This document shows, piece after piece, positions 30,128-44,674 of a stretch of 64,000 nt of DNA. A program made the position numbers and the translations under genes. Numbering within the stretch: the stretch's first letter is position 1; each line of letters begins with the position of its first letter. The DNA is taken from positions 1-64,000 of the forward strand of contig CAYZJI010000010.1 in NCBI GenBank assembly GCA_964479045.1, in the 5' to 3' direction. The notes beneath the pieces were generated by a model. It did not search any database. It was not told the origin of the DNA and saw only the letters and a program-made list of their open reading frames with translations. The DNA is from 2-02-FULL-47-50 sp964479045 (GTDB taxonomy: Bacteria > Pseudomonadota > Gammaproteobacteria > Eutrophobiales > Eutrophobiaceae).

Positions 30128-30227
30128 NNNNNNNNNNNNNNNNNNNNNNNNNNNNNNNNNNNNNNNNNNNNNNNNNNNNNNNNNNNNNNNNNNNNNNNNN
30201 NNNNNNNNNNNNNNNNNNNNNNNNNNN
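30128..30227. other. Assembly gap of 100 N
   Basis: Exactly 100 undetermined bases, the usual placeholder for a gap of unknown size. It interrupts the exoprotein gene within near-identical repeats, the likely cause of the break. The reading frames on its two sides do not match if the gap is taken as 100 bases, so the true length is different. Confidence 0.98.
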
Positions 30228-33200
30228 CCGTCTCCAGAATCTCGATATTCCCCGACGTGCTGTTATCTATATCAATGCTCGCAACGTCAGTCTCAATCGC
30301 ATTGCCACTGCCGACCCCGGTTACTGCATTAATCACTACACCACCAGCGCTGACAATATTTTCATTTATGCCAGGCAATGCATTATTGGTATCTGCGCCA
30401 TCAATCACGGCAGCAGCTGAATTAATGGTGATGGAATCAGCAGCGGTATTGCTGTCTGAGTAAACTTGCGAGAGCGTGATATTGCCGCCATTCGCACCGG
30501 CAGTAGACAGGACGATGTCACCATTACTGCCAAATACACCATAGCAGTTAGGCGCCGTACAATTGGCCGTCATGTTAATGACACCACCAGTATCATGTAC
30601 GCCAGAAGTGTCGTTGTTGGCCGTTAGTGTCATATCCACAACACCGGTGGCGAACCCATCAAATAGATATGACGTGGTGCCAAAGAGAATACTGTCATCA
30701 GCCGTTACCGTAATCAGGCTGGTGGTTGCTGCTGAAGCCGTTGTTGCCAGTATCCCTGCTGTTGCTCCTGTACCAATCAAAATGTCCGAATTAATGCCAG
30801 TGGCCGCAACAGTAATATTACCTTCTTGTTGATTAGAAATTGTTTGAGCAATAGTGAGTGAGCCCCCCGTTGCCAACACATTGATATTGTCATTAGTGGC
30901 AGAAGTTCCACTTAAATCGATGCCATTTGTGCCACCAACAGATGTAATGGTTACACCACCTGTCGTGTCTTCTATATCAATATCACCGGAGACCGTCGTA
31001 GCAGCCAGATTGGTTGCATCAATTTCGAGACGATTATCCACGCCCGCACCATCGGCAATGCCACTAACAGCGATCAGTTCAACACTTTGTGCAGTAATAC
31101 CATTACCGGCCGCATCACCTCCATCAATGATGGCACCCGTTGTGCCACCGGTATCCAGAGATACCGTGGCTGTGCTCGCGGCAGCCGATGCAGCAGTGTC
31201 TATGTCTATGACGGTGATGCTGCCGTCAGCGTTGACATCCACATCCCCATCATTGGTATTAATATCCGTCAATGTAAGCGCATTGGTTTCATTCACCGTC
31301 AGTGAAACGCCTGCTGTTGCACCGGAGAAGTCCGCGCGCAGATCAGCGATGTTCGTATTTAGCGTGGTATTGTTAGCTGTGTTGGATACCACAGAGAGTA
31401 TGTTGGCGGTCAAGGGACCGAGATCATATCCAGAAGTATCTTTGACATCAGCGCCCTTCAGCAAGAGATTGACTGTGGCCCCGACATTCAAACCGGCATC
31501 CGGTATGGTCAGCGTATTGGCGGCGATAAAGCCTATGCCATCACCTGCCGTTGTATTGAATACAAATGTCACTGCACCCAAATCCAGATCACCCGCACCG
31601 TTTTGCAGAATGGCGTCATTGGTGCCGCCGGGCGTGAGTGTAATGGTTCCCGTTGGCGTAGAGTTGCCAATATCCAGATTGATATCACCATTCGTCGTCG
31701 TGGCCGTAATACTGTTGATCACCGTAACTTCGATGGGATCACCCAACCCTGCAAAGAAATCTGTGACGGTACCGATATCACCCTCAGCGGTGAGGTTGAG
31801 CACGCCCGCATTGATATTCAAGCCACCGGCGTTGCCATCAATGATGTCGTTATCGGAATCGACCGTCACTGTACTATCCGCGCCATTAGCGCCGCCACCT
31901 GCGCCCAAACCACCGCGCGCAATCAACGTGCCATTCAGGGTAATGTCCGCAGTGGCTGTGCTGGTGACATCGATTGCGCCGGCACCACCACCCATCGCGG
32001 CATCATCACCATCGAAACTTGAAGCATTGCCACCCGAGGTGTTGATATTGGAAACAGTAACTGCCCCTGCCCCGGCATCAATATCGACAGTAGCGCCATT
32101 ACCACCCATCAGGCCAGAGCCATTATCAATACCATCCGAACCTGCATTACCACCTTGGGCAGTAATGGTTGCGCCTGTAGCAGTTACCGCACCACCTGCG
32201 TTTATGTCGATAGTGCCGGCACTCAACCCATTGGTATTCGCCAAGCCATTAGCACCACTGGAATTCACCGTGCCGGTGAGGGTGATGTCATTACCGGCAC
32301 CCACAGTTTCGAGTGATATATTGCCGCCGTTGACCGAGGCAGTTGAATCCTGGGTTTCAATGGTAAAACCACCATCAGAGAAATCACCAAAGACACTGAG
32401 GGAAATCCCGCCACCTTGAGTTGTGACGTTACCGCTCAGAGTCAAACCGCCAGCGTCGCGATCATTAATGAGTATGCCGCCAGTACCAGCCGTCGAAGCT
32501 GTCAGTGTATTAATGTCGGTTTCAATAAAGCTGCCATTACCAATGCTGGCAGTGCCGGTGGTTGAAATATTCAGGTTGTCCGCAAAGATATCCACTACAC
32601 CGTTATTTACCGAAGTGATGTGGCCGGAAGAGACCAGTGTTATATCGCCCGTACCGGCATCAATCAGACCAATCGGCAGGGCACCTACACTGGTGACGAA
32701 AATATTGCCATTATCTGTCGTGGTATCGGCATTGAATAGCGTGCTGGCGGTAACTTCGAGCCGGTTTGCAGCTGAACCTATGCCACCTGCATCGGCATTC
32801 AGTGTCAGTGTTGCAGCGACGGCGTCCGCCGTGCCATCTGCTGCAGTGTTGGATGTTATCGCGCCAGTAGCATCCAACGTCAAATTACCGGTGGTGGTTA
32901 CTGTATTCACACCGCCCATGAAGGCAATGTTCTGCGTGGTGCCTGTCGTGGCAAGGGTGACATTATCATTACCGAAGTTTACGTCGCCATTCACATTAAT
33001 GGCGCCACTGGTATTCCGAATCTGGACCGTCTGGGCACCCGCACCTGTACTGGTCGTGATGTCCGCCGTTTCGAGGGCGCCTGTAGTCTCATCAACAAAA
33101 ATATTGGTGAGGAAAGTGCTGAGTGAAATTGTGCCCGTGGTATTGTTGTAATTGGTCAGTACCGGTATGGCGAGAGTGCCAATACCACCAGCGGCTGAAA

Positions 33201-36200
33201 GCGTGATGTTGTTACCTTGCACCAGCCCATAAACTAAATCGGGCTCGGTATCGAACATGTTAATCGTGCCAAGGGAGGCTGTCAGATTGACATCCCCTGT
33301 CGTGATGATACCAGCCACGTCACCTACCATCAGATCATTGGTTGACTGGGTCACCGTGATGTTGCCCGCACCACCTGTGGTGATATCAAATACCGTATCA
33401 CCATTGCCACCGGTATCCGTAATGGTGACATTATCACCGGTGGTTGTAGCCACCAGATTGCCAACATTAACGGTAAATCCGTCAGCGTCCGCACTGGCAC
33501 CGCCAATAATACCGCCGGAGGCAAGGGTCAATGTACCGGCGAGACTGATACCAAAATCAAATCCATCACCGGCATCATCTCGATCATCAATCGTCGTGCC
33601 TGCCGTCAGGTTCAGATCATCAAGATTACCGGTACTGAATACATTTTCAGCACGAATGAATGAGTTTGCGGAAAGCGCGAGCGCACTCGCAGTGAACCCG
33701 GCAAAAAGATTAATCGTGTTGTTGTCGAGGAAATTGTCACAACCGAGGGCTTCGCCCAGACACAGACTGTTACCCGTCGAGAACGCAAATGAGAAATTAC
33801 CACCACCCAGCGTAACGTTGGTGCTGGTAAATACGAATCCGTCAGCAATCAGCGAAAGATCACCGTCTGTACCAGTATCATTTGTCGTTATGGCTCCGCC
33901 GGTATCGAGAGTAAAGGTACCCGTACCATCCGCATCGAAATCTGAATTGATATTGATATCCCCGGCATTGGTACCGCTGGTGGAATCCACTGTGCCGTCA
34001 ATCGTCAGACCATCATCGGCATTTAATGTAATCAGGCCGCCATCACTGTTGATGGTGGTGAAAGTGACCACACCATCACCATCCTGTGTGAAGGAAATCG
34101 CGCCAGCACCGTTGGTGGTCAGACTGGTGACATCGAACGCCGTGGCACGGGAACTGTAGAGATTGATTGGGCCGGAAGTAATACTGGATGCGCTGAGTGA
34201 AGCAGCATTTACATCCAACGTTCCATTTGCAGTGCCTATACCGGTTGCTGCATTCAGGCTGACGGTACCGCCAATAACATCATCGGTATTATCGTTGGCG
34301 TTGTCATTAATCGTGCCACTGGACTCCAGTGCGACGTCAGCCGTGCCTGCATCGACAAGACCGACCGGCAGGTTGCCGATGCTTTCAATAAATATATTGC
34401 CGTTATTGGTGTCGGCATTTAAGGCCGTGCCTGCCGTCACTTCAAGGAATGCGGCACCGGTGCCGATAGTGTCGCTGGCAGTGGTTGTAATCAGGCTGAT
34501 AGTGGCGGCCGCGATATCAGCGTTATTGTCATCGGCAAATGTCAGGATATCACCCGTAGATTCAAGCGTAACACTGCCAGTTCCGGCATTAATCAAGCCG
34601 ACAATCACATTGCCGATCGAGTCAATTAATATATTGCTGTCATCGCCAGTTACAGTGTCAGCATTCAACGCTGTCGAAGCTGCTACATCAATTACGGTAT
34701 CAACACCGATACCGCCCACGGCGGCAGTCAGGCTGACCGTTCCACCTTCCACATCCGCTACAGCATCATCAGTAGCACCGTCAATATCACCTGCAGAGGT
34801 GACATTCACATTGCCGGTGCCTGCATCCACCAGCCCGATGGTGATATCACCGCTGGTGGTCGTTGTAAGATCAATCAGATTGTTCGTGCCGGTCTGCACA
34901 TCGGTTGCCGTCAGTGCTGCACCGGCGACATCCACATCGATCGAACCATTGGCCGCATCGACATCTGTCAGGGTTGTGGCCGTGGCCGCATCCAGTTCAA
35001 CATTGCCGGCGGTGTTGGCATGAATGCTGTTGAAATTCACAGCGCCCACGCCGGCCGCTGTGCCGCCGAGGCTGTTCAGGAAGACACCGCCTGAAGTTGA
35101 ATTCGTGGCATTGACCGTTGAAGCAATCACTTCTATGGAATCATTAACACCTGTAGCGCCGATGCCAGTAGCTGCAGAGAAATTGACCGTGCCACCCGTG
35201 ACGTCGTTCGTGGCGGCTGCATCAGTATCAGTAATATTTCCAACCGAGGTGATGTTTACCGTACCAGTACCCGCATTGATGATACCCAACTGGATATTAC
35301 CACTCGTGACTGTAGTGAGATCGATCTGGTTATTGGTACCCGTGGCGACATCCGTGGCAATCAGATTACCGCTGGTGACATCTATATCAATCGTACCATT
35401 TGCGGCATCGACGTCGGTTAATGTGGTGTCTGTTGCGCCTGTGAGTACCAGATTACCTGCGGTATTGGCATGTACACTGCTGAAATTCACAGCTCCTACG
35501 CCGGCCGCTGTGCCGCCGAGGCTGTCTATAAATACACCACCTGCAGTCGTATTGGTTGCGCTGACAGTAGAAGCGATAGTATCGAAATGATTGGCGTTGC
35601 TGCCAATACCATTCACGGCGCTCATCGTTAATGAAGCGGCAGTAACTTCAGATACCGCGTCTGCGGTTGTCGTGGTAATTGCATTGGTGGCACTCAGTGA
35701 CATCGAGCCCGTGGTGGTCAGTGTCGAAGTGCCGAAGTTGATATTCTGGGTCGTACCGGTAGCGGCCAGGGTTACGTTATCATTACCGAAGTTCTTGTTG
35801 GCATCGACACTGATGGCACCTGAAGTATTACGCACCTGCACAATCTGGGTATTCGTACCATCGGTGGAAACGGTCAGATCAGATATTTGCAAAAGGCCGC
35901 TGGTTTCATCGACATAAATATTACCCTGACCAACTGTGGTGGAGGTCGTGGTCAGTGAAACCGTGCCAGTAGCATCGTTGTAATTAATCCTGACCGGAGC
36001 AGCAAGCGTGCCTATTCCGGTGCTGGCGCTCATGGTGATCGAGTTAGCGGTAATAACACCATCCGGATCTGCACTATCACGTTCAATGGCACCTGCAGTT
36101 GCAGTAAGACTGACTGTGCCCGTAGTGGTAATGCCATCAATCGTGCCATCATCGCCACCGATGAGCAGATCATTGGTTTCCTGGACTACGGTGATATTTC

Positions 36201-39200
36201 CTGAACCGGTGGATAGATAATAGATCGTATCCCCAACAGTACCGCCCGAGCCCTTGAGGCTGACATTATTATTACCGGTAGCGGTAATAATCAGTTCGCC
36301 AACATCGACTCGTAATGCACCATCAGTATTACCGCCAAGGGTATTATCAATACCGATCGTGCCATTTGAAGTCATGGTCAGCGTGCCGGTGGTCCTCAGT
36401 GCCAGGTCATCCGCTCCACCAGCCCCGCCCGTGACATCAGTAATAAGCTGGTCGGTGGTCAATACCAGGTTTCTGGTCCCCAACCCATCAGCAATCTTGA
36501 AATCCGGATCCAGACGATCCAGATAAATGTTACCGCCTGAAACTGTAATGGTGAGTGTTGTTGCCGCGCCTGTCAGCAGGGAATCCATGGCTGCATCAGT
36601 TAATTCATTGGCAACGGTGAGCAGGCTTTCCGCATCAGAACCGAGAGCAAGATCACCGGTGTAATTTGCCGTGATGGTGTTCGCAATTACATGAGGGAAA
36701 GTTGTATCGAGCAGGTTGGTTCCAAAACTCCCTGCGTCTACAGTCACACTGCTCCCTTCAAATACCGTGTTCTTTCCATCAACGGGTACTGTAGATGTAC
36801 CGCCACTGCGAAAATCTTCAAAAACAGTATTGCCGCTGCCGCCGGTGACCGCCGTAGTAATGTTGCCGGTAACCGCCCGGACTCGACGCTCAGCAATCAG
36901 GTTGCCATTCACTGCATAATCACCAACATTCGGTAAGCCAACAACACCTACTGTTATATCGTCATTTGTGTTGGTTGATTCCAGCAGGATATTGCCGTTA
37001 CTGACAAGGATATTAGAGTTAATAAAAACATTGTTGGCATTTGCACTTGAGGTCAGGCTGAGGCTATCAGTTGCAGCCACACCTTCTAGAATAATATCGC
37101 CACCAAGACCGGTAGTACCACCAATCGTAATCACTCCAGAGGCATTGGCTGTAAGAGACCTGGCCACGAACGTATCAGTACTGTTTGCCTCATTACGGCC
37201 TATCGTGACCGCGCCATTAACATCAGGATCTATAGTCAATGTGCCGGAGGTGATGGACACATCCCGCAGGCGTACAGTGGAGGTGGTTGTGGTTTCCGCG
37301 CTGGTTGTTCCAACATAATTATTGAAACTAACTGCACCTGTGCCTGCAGTAACTGTCAGGTCCTGGGTCAGATTGGCGGCTCCTATTACTGTACCGTTAA
37401 ATGTGACGGTACCATCTGATGCAGTCGCATCAGTTGTTATGGTGGTCGAATTGGCGAGAACTGTTGCCGAACCTATTGTGATGTTTGAACCATCCGCACC
37501 CGCAGACGTCAATGCACCATTCAAGGTAACTGTGCCTGTGCCACCCGCAGTGTTGAGATTGATATTACCGGCCGGATCACCTGATGCATTAATGGCCTGT
37601 ACGCTGATCGTGTTCGTGCCCGTGGCATCAATATCGATCGCACCACCGTTGCCAGTACCATTACCCAGAGCGTTGATATTCCCTGCAATGGTCACTGAAC
37701 CAGATCCATCTATATTGACTGCACCAGCGTTGTTATTGGTGTTGCCACCTGAGGTGGTAATACCCTGCAGACTAATGGCTCCACCGCTTGCTGTGAATCC
37801 GCCATCCAGCTCACCATTTGCACCTGTACCAATGTTGCCGGAAACGGTGATATTTCCTGTACCACCTGTCAATGTTATGGCACGTGCCTGATTATCAGCA
37901 TCATCGGCATTAATGGTTGAAGTAAAACTGATACTACTATCAGTACCGGTGGCCTTGTCGGTATCAATCGTGACACTATTTCCCAGCACAACTGCGCCGG
38001 TGAATGTCGCAGTTGCTGCAGCGGCATTATCATCATCTACCCTGATGGATGTACCATTGAGGTTGATCGTCGCGCCAGTAACATCAAGATCAGCTAATTG
38101 TTCGGTCGCACCCACCGTGTTACTGAAAGTAACAACTCCGCCTGTTCCAGCGTTGACAGTCAGTGTCCGGTTATTTGCAGCATCATCGTCAGCATTTATA
38201 GTATTGGCAAAATTAATATTCGCACCGGCTGCCACACCACCATTATTAGTAGTATCAACAGTGGCATTACCTATAAGAGAAGTAACACCCAGATCAACCT
38301 GATCACCTGATGTACGGACGGTGCCGCCCAGCGATGTACTGCTCGGATTCGAAGCATTACCCGTAGTTGCGAGACCGCCGTCAAACAACAATATATCTGC
38401 TGCGGCATCACCCAGAGTGACAGTGCCGGTGTTCAGGAAATTCACATCATTAGTGATCGTACCCGAACCGGTCAGAGAAACGTTATAACCCTGGTTTGCA
38501 GTTGTAAGTGTGCTGGCTGTGAGACCACCCTGGAAGGCAATCGTGTTGTCTGTATCTGTTAATGTGACGGTGCCGGTGCCGTCTGTAACATTCACACTAC
38601 CTGCAAACGTGGCTGCATCACTCTGCGTGATGGTCAGTCCTGCGAGTGATTGGGTATTGCCGATACTCCCTGTCACAGAAATTGTGCCGGTGGCATCCGT
38701 ACCGGAATTAAGGGTCAGTGTGCGATCGTTTGCAGCAGCATTGTCCGCATTGATACTGCCATTAATAGTGATGGACCCATCATTGGTACCGGTCGTGTTT
38801 ATCGAAACGTTGTTGTTGAGAACCACATTATCATCAAGTAACACGTTCCCGGCGGTACCGCCTGCGGAAGTGGTAGTCAAGCTAGTCCCCGTCAGGGTAA
38901 TAGTACCTGTAGCCGTGTTATTAATTGTGATATTGCCGCCAGCTCCCGTGGTATTGCCAGATGTGACAATGCTGCCGACCGTAACACCACCACTGCCATT
39001 TATGGAGACAGTTCCACCTGCGTTCGTTGCCACGCCACCGGAAGTAGTGACACCTTGCAAACTGATCACATCACCCGAAATCGTAAGACCACCATCCAGT
39101 TGACCCGTACCAGCTCCACCAATAGCTCCTGAAACAGTAACATCTCCGGCAGTACCGGCCGTTAATGTCAGAGCGCGTGCTTGTGTCGTGGAATTGTCTG

Positions 39201-42200
39201 CGTTAATCGTGCTGTCAAATGTAATATTGGCGCCGGCCACCACATTATTATCAGTCTTGATGGTGACGTTGTTACCAAGTACAACTGCACCATCAAAATC
39301 CACCGAGCCACCATCCGTATTGATACTGGCGCCGGTGATGGAAGTATCACCGGTTCCGATTACGGCAAAGTTACCGCCATCATCAGTGAGGGCCAATGCA
39401 CCTGCGAGTGTGTATTCAGTAGTGCCGGGATTGTCCTCAATATTGATCATGAGGCCGGTGTTGTTGAGCGTCAGGGCATTCTGGGTAACCGCACCGGTCT
39501 GGTTGGTATCACCAATAATAATGTTGCCAAAATCACTGGTGACGGTTTGCAGTTCAGCCTGGGTCAGGCTCAACGTACCGGCACCACCGGCAATACCGAT
39601 GGTTGTCGCGGCAGTTTCACCTTTGAAGGTGACATCAAATGCGCCCGCTGCACCGGTGGAGGCCAGTACGGAAATATCATCCGTGGCGTCATTTCTGATA
39701 TTGATATCGTCGGACGTGAAACTGATAGCGCCGCCATTGGCATCCAGCGTGACACTCACGCCATTATCAGCCGCATCTACAACGATACTGTCTGCATCAC
39801 CACCCTCTTTAGCGGTAACCGTAATTCCAGTTGCTTCAACATTGGCATTGAACGTAATGTCATTGCCGGTAATGTTCAGCGCGCCGATACGGGTGGTGGT
39901 GCCAACTGCGTTCAAGGATACATCATTGGTATCGGCATCCAGCGTCAGCGCAGTATCACCTGCTATATTATCATTGACAGCGGCTGAGAAACTGATGGTT
40001 CCATCGGTGGCATCGTTATCAAAATCGCTATCGATTGAGATTGCGCCCGCATTATCCAGATCGACCGCTCCGGTAAAACTGATGTTGCCGTCGTCGGAGC
40101 GATAGGTTGCGCCATTGAGATCAATGTTGCCGCCGGTAACTGTTAATGCCCCATTGAGTGAAACTGCGCCCAGATCAACCTGATCGGTGTTGGCATCTAT
40201 AGTTAATGAAGAGTTGCTGCCGGTATCGTTGACGGCACCGGTGATAGTAATTGATCCATCCGCATTGGCGTTGTCTGCATCGCTGTCGATGGTGACTGTG
40301 CCGGCGCTGTCCAGATCGACATCACCAGTAAAGGTGATATTGCCATCATCAGCGTTATAGGCGGTGCCATTGAGATCGATATTACTGCCGGTGATCGATT
40401 GTGCACCGGTGGTGCTGACATTGGCGAGATCCACCTGATTGGCATTCACGACAGTCAATGCCGCCAGTTTGTTGGTGCCACCTGCAGCGCCCTGCAGGTT
40501 GACGTCACCGCTGGCGCCCGCATTCAGGCTCAGGGTGTTGTCGCTGGTGGTATCATTAATGGTGTTGGTGAAAACGATGTCATCGGTAGCGGCAGCACCG
40601 GCGGTCTGTACAGTGATGGTGCCAGCACCTGCATCAAGATCAACTGCGCCGGTATAGGTGATCGATCCTGCCGTGGTTGATTGGTAACTGGTGCCATTCA
40701 AATCGATATTGGTGCCGGTTACTGCTTGTGAACCCGTGGTTCTGACATTATTCAGATCAACCTGGGATGCTGCAGAAACCGTAAAGCTGGTTAATGCCGT
40801 TGTGCCACCCGCTGCTCCGGACAGGGTAACCGTATCGGTATTGGCATCGAGGGTCAGTGCCGATGCGCCATTGACGGTGTTGCTGAAACTGATGCTGCCA
40901 TCTGCGCCAGCGCCATCAAAATCACTGTCTAAGCTGATCGTGGCATTATCCAGATCCACTGCACCGGTAAAACTGATATTGCCGTCATTGGAACGGTATG
41001 TTGAACCGTTCAGATCAATATTACTGCCGGTGATATCAATGGCGCCCGTGGTTGTGGCAATATTGTTGACGTCTACCTGCGCACCCACGATGGTAAGTGA
41101 GGTAAGCGCATTAGCTCCCGCACCATTAACCGTACCGCCGGTGCCGACGATGCCACCCAAATTCACAGCGCCATCTACGACACCATTTGCCTGAAGATTC
41201 AGGCTGTCGGTACCCGCGCCTTCTGCGCCGATATCATCCGTAATCTGGATGATGCCCGCCGTAGCCGAGGCGCCACCATTGCCGGAATCCAGAGTAATTG
41301 CGCCATTCACCAGCACCGTATCATTAATAATGATATCGCCGCCGTCAGTCGTGATATTGGCATTCAGGAAGGTCGTCGAACCATCACCCGTAATTGTTAA
41401 ATCGGCGCCTGCTGTGCTGGAGAGGTTAATCACGCTGTTGATTGCAACATCACCAGCCCCGGCATTTAATTGCAGACCGGTCGCCAAACCGGTCAATCCA
41501 CCGGCATCATTTACCGTAATAGTGCCTGATTGTGTCCCGCTACCGATAACGATGGTGCTGAAGGTATTATCAATATTCTGTAATTCAACTTCAGAGAGGT
41601 CTAATGTCGAGCCTGCGGCTGCGCCATCACCAACACCAATAGTGGTAGCCGCGGCCGCGCCTCTAAGGGTTACGGATTGCCCAGACGCGCCTGTGGAAGT
41701 CAGTACTGCATTGGCATCCATGGTGATGTCATCAGAGCTCAGCGTGATGCTGCCACCACTGGCATCTAATGTCACCGCGCCGATATCGAGCAAAGTACTG
41801 GCAGAAAGACTGATACCTGCTGAAGTAATACCATTATTAATATCGAATGTGCCTGCACTGACAGTAAGTGCACCGCTGGCTATGGTGCCTGCTGTGGTAA
41901 TCGTTCCAGTACTGCTAAGTGAAACTGCATTCGTACCCGCTGTAATACCATTGACTGTATAGCCGGTGTTATCGAGGAAAGTGAGGCCACCCAATACACT
42001 GTTATTGGCATCGAGGGCTGTCACCGCGTTATTGGCATCATTCAGATCATAATTTCCGCCTGTGCCTTCCAGCGTAAGTGTGCCCGCTGTAATGATACCG
42101 GTGGTCACAGTTTGGGTAACACTGCTCGTACTCTGCAGGGTCACTGCATTGGTCCCTGCATCAATACCCGCGATGTTGAAACCATTATCATCCCTGAATG

Positions 42201-44481
42201 TCAAGCCACCGAGAGTATTGTTATTCGCATCCAGCGTGGTCACCAGATTGTTTGCATCATTCAAATCGAAATTGCCGGCGGCACCTGCCAGTGTTAACAA
42301 ATTCGCTCTGACGACCCCTGTCTGGGTGGTGCTGCCTACGTTGGTAATGGTGATATCACTGGAGCCGGAATTGGCGTTGAGTGAAGCTATTGAAATACCG
42401 CCCGAACCGGAATTTGAAAGGATAATGTCACCAGTGCCAGAGGTGGAAATATTTGCACCTGTGATTGCGCCAGTCCCACCGGTTACATTCAGTGTTATAT
42501 CATTATTAACCGCACTGAGAGATCCAGAACCACCAAAAATGATATCGCCGGCACCTGATGCACCACCGCTGGCCGCATCATTGGCGGTCATGGTGATGGA
42601 GCCTGTTCCATCCGCCACCAGTGAAGCATTGATATTGATATCATCTCCGGCCTGTAACACGATGCTGATGTTGGGATCACCCGTGGCCGTGGACAACACA
42701 AAATTATCAGTGATGGTAATGTCCGCTGTAGCCTGGAAAGTGATCGTGCCGGCGGACACACCGAGTAAAACGCTGCCTGCTGTACCGTCTACACGGAAGT
42801 TGGAAGTGACCGCACCATCATCTGCGAATGTTTCTGTCTGATCACCGGGAGGAACAAAGCCGGTAACGTTTGAATCTGCCGCATTGGAAAACGTGATGTT
42901 GGTGGGATCAAATAACAGATCGCCGCCTGCGCCATTGAGAGCACTGAGATTAACCGTGCCCATGAAATCCAGGTACACTTTGCCGGAAATTTCCGCGAAG
43001 CCACCATCACCGGATTGCGCACCACCCTGTGCGGAAAGATCACCATAAAAGCGCGTAACACCATCTGACCAGACGATGACCTTGCCACCATCACCTGTGT
43101 CTGTGGCATTTGCAGTGACACTGGTGTTATCACCCACATAGGTATATGTGGAATTCTGGATGTCCGGATTCTTCCCCTGAAAATCACCGCCGATTAAAAC
43201 TTCTCCACCACCATGTGCGCCGGATACGTCGATACTGGCCATGTCCAGCAAGGCAACAGTATCGCCAAGAATCTGAACAGTGCCGCCCTTGCCGGATTCG
43301 GGCACTGAAGCTGTTGAAGTATCTTCATCATCTTCAATGGCAGGGGCGATGGCAGAAAGATGCGCGTTGCCACTGACGATGGTGGTTTCAGTTGCAGCGA
43401 GTTTTATCGTGCCGCCATTGCCACCGGTGGAATTTGCAGAAAGCGTGCCGGTGTTGGTGACATTAGTACCGGTGATTTCAATCGTGCCGCCATCACTGGT
43501 GGCATCTGCGGCATCCACATTAATGGTGCCGGTATTGAGTACGGAAGAATCAGCACCCATGCCGACCAGTCTGACGACACCGCCGGAATTATCGATGCGA
43601 CCGGCCTTGATCACGCCTTCATTATTAACAACATTCGAGAACACATCGGCAGCAGCACTTCCGGCCAGTAACACTGATCCGCCATTCGCCTCAATCGTGC
43701 CGGTGTTACTGACTGCAGAATCCAGGGCCTGCGCATTTTGCAGCACTTCCTTGTCAACAGTGAATTGCATGAGACCGTCACCATCAAAATCCATGGTGAC
43801 CTGATTACCTGCGACGAGATTGACCTGACCGGCATTGGCAAGAATTACGCCTTCATTTTTAACTGCGCCGCCAACCAGACTGACAGAACCGCCGGTAGCA
43901 GCTTCAATTACACCCTGATTGACGATCAACCCGCCTTCAGTACCGGGCGCAGCCTTGAATTTGTAATTACCTGCAAAAAAATCCTGATCCGATAAATCAA
44001 GGCTGGATGCGACCAGTGAGTTGACGTTTACGCGCGCTGTGGGACTGAAAAAGATACCTGATGGATTCAGAAGGATAACGTTACCGTTGGCCCGGATCGA
44101 ACCAAAAATCTGGCTGGGATTCTGATCAAAAATACGGTTTAGTGCTGTTGCCGTTTTAGAAGGCTGGTTGTACTGCACCAGTTCCTGCTGCCCGACATTA
44201 TAGGAATTCCAGTTGATGGAAAGGTTATGTGACTGCTGATTAATGACTGTGGTTGTTCTGTTCGGCTTCGAAATTGCGCCTTGACCGCCGGTAACCTGGC
44301 CGCCCTGTGGCCCGGCACTGGCCATGCCGGCATGAAATGTCAGGAATGCGAGGCCAGCCGGCAAACACGCTGCACGGATGGCGCTGACCAGCGGATTAAG
44401 GCTCAACCTTGCGGGTGAAAGCTGGATGGTGGCTTCAACTTCTGGGACTGACTGTTTTAGGCGTCTGGACAATGTATTCAC
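30228..44481 (-). CDS. Giant TpsA exoprotein, filamentous-haemagglutinin type, N-terminal part
   Basis: About 4750 readable residues, continued beyond the gap. The start is a GTG with a long signal peptide that ends near AGMASAGPQ (about residue 55). The TPS domain follows, with TTTVINQQSHNLSINWNSYN, IFGSIRANGNVILLNPSGIFF (an NPNG-like motif) and VNSLVASSLDLSDQDF. This domain directs export through TpsB. The rest is a very long beta-helix of Thr/Asp/Gly/Asn-rich repeats. Several modules recur, for example NAGTGTVNITSVGNITDT and LGGTAAGVGAVNF, with a period near 440 bases around 34.9-35.6 kb. Rare cysteines occur in pairs (SLCLGDAVGC-like, CTAPNC). It is expected on the cell surface as an adhesin or aggregation factor. 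TpsB is immediately upstream. The 193-base leader is AT-rich. Confidence 0.9.
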
Positions 44482-44674
44482 CGATTACAGGGCAACAGCA
44501 GGTACACCAGAACATAAGTGACTGGCACTTAATAACATAATGAACGCCTGGAAACTGTGAGTAGTATCACACTTTCTCCGTACATTAATTAAATGGCAAT
44601 TTAATAACATATTATCCCAATATCAATTCAAGTACAGGCCGCTTGTCTGTCATATCAGACCGCGTGTCAGCCGG

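Noticed and set aside
30854..32419. 521-residue open frame opposite the exoprotein gene, and many similar ones from 23 to 44 kb
   Set aside because: Shadow of the Thr/Asp/Gly-rich repeats on the other strand: low-complexity Ala/Val/Pro/Ser composition, no ribosome binding sites, no motifs.
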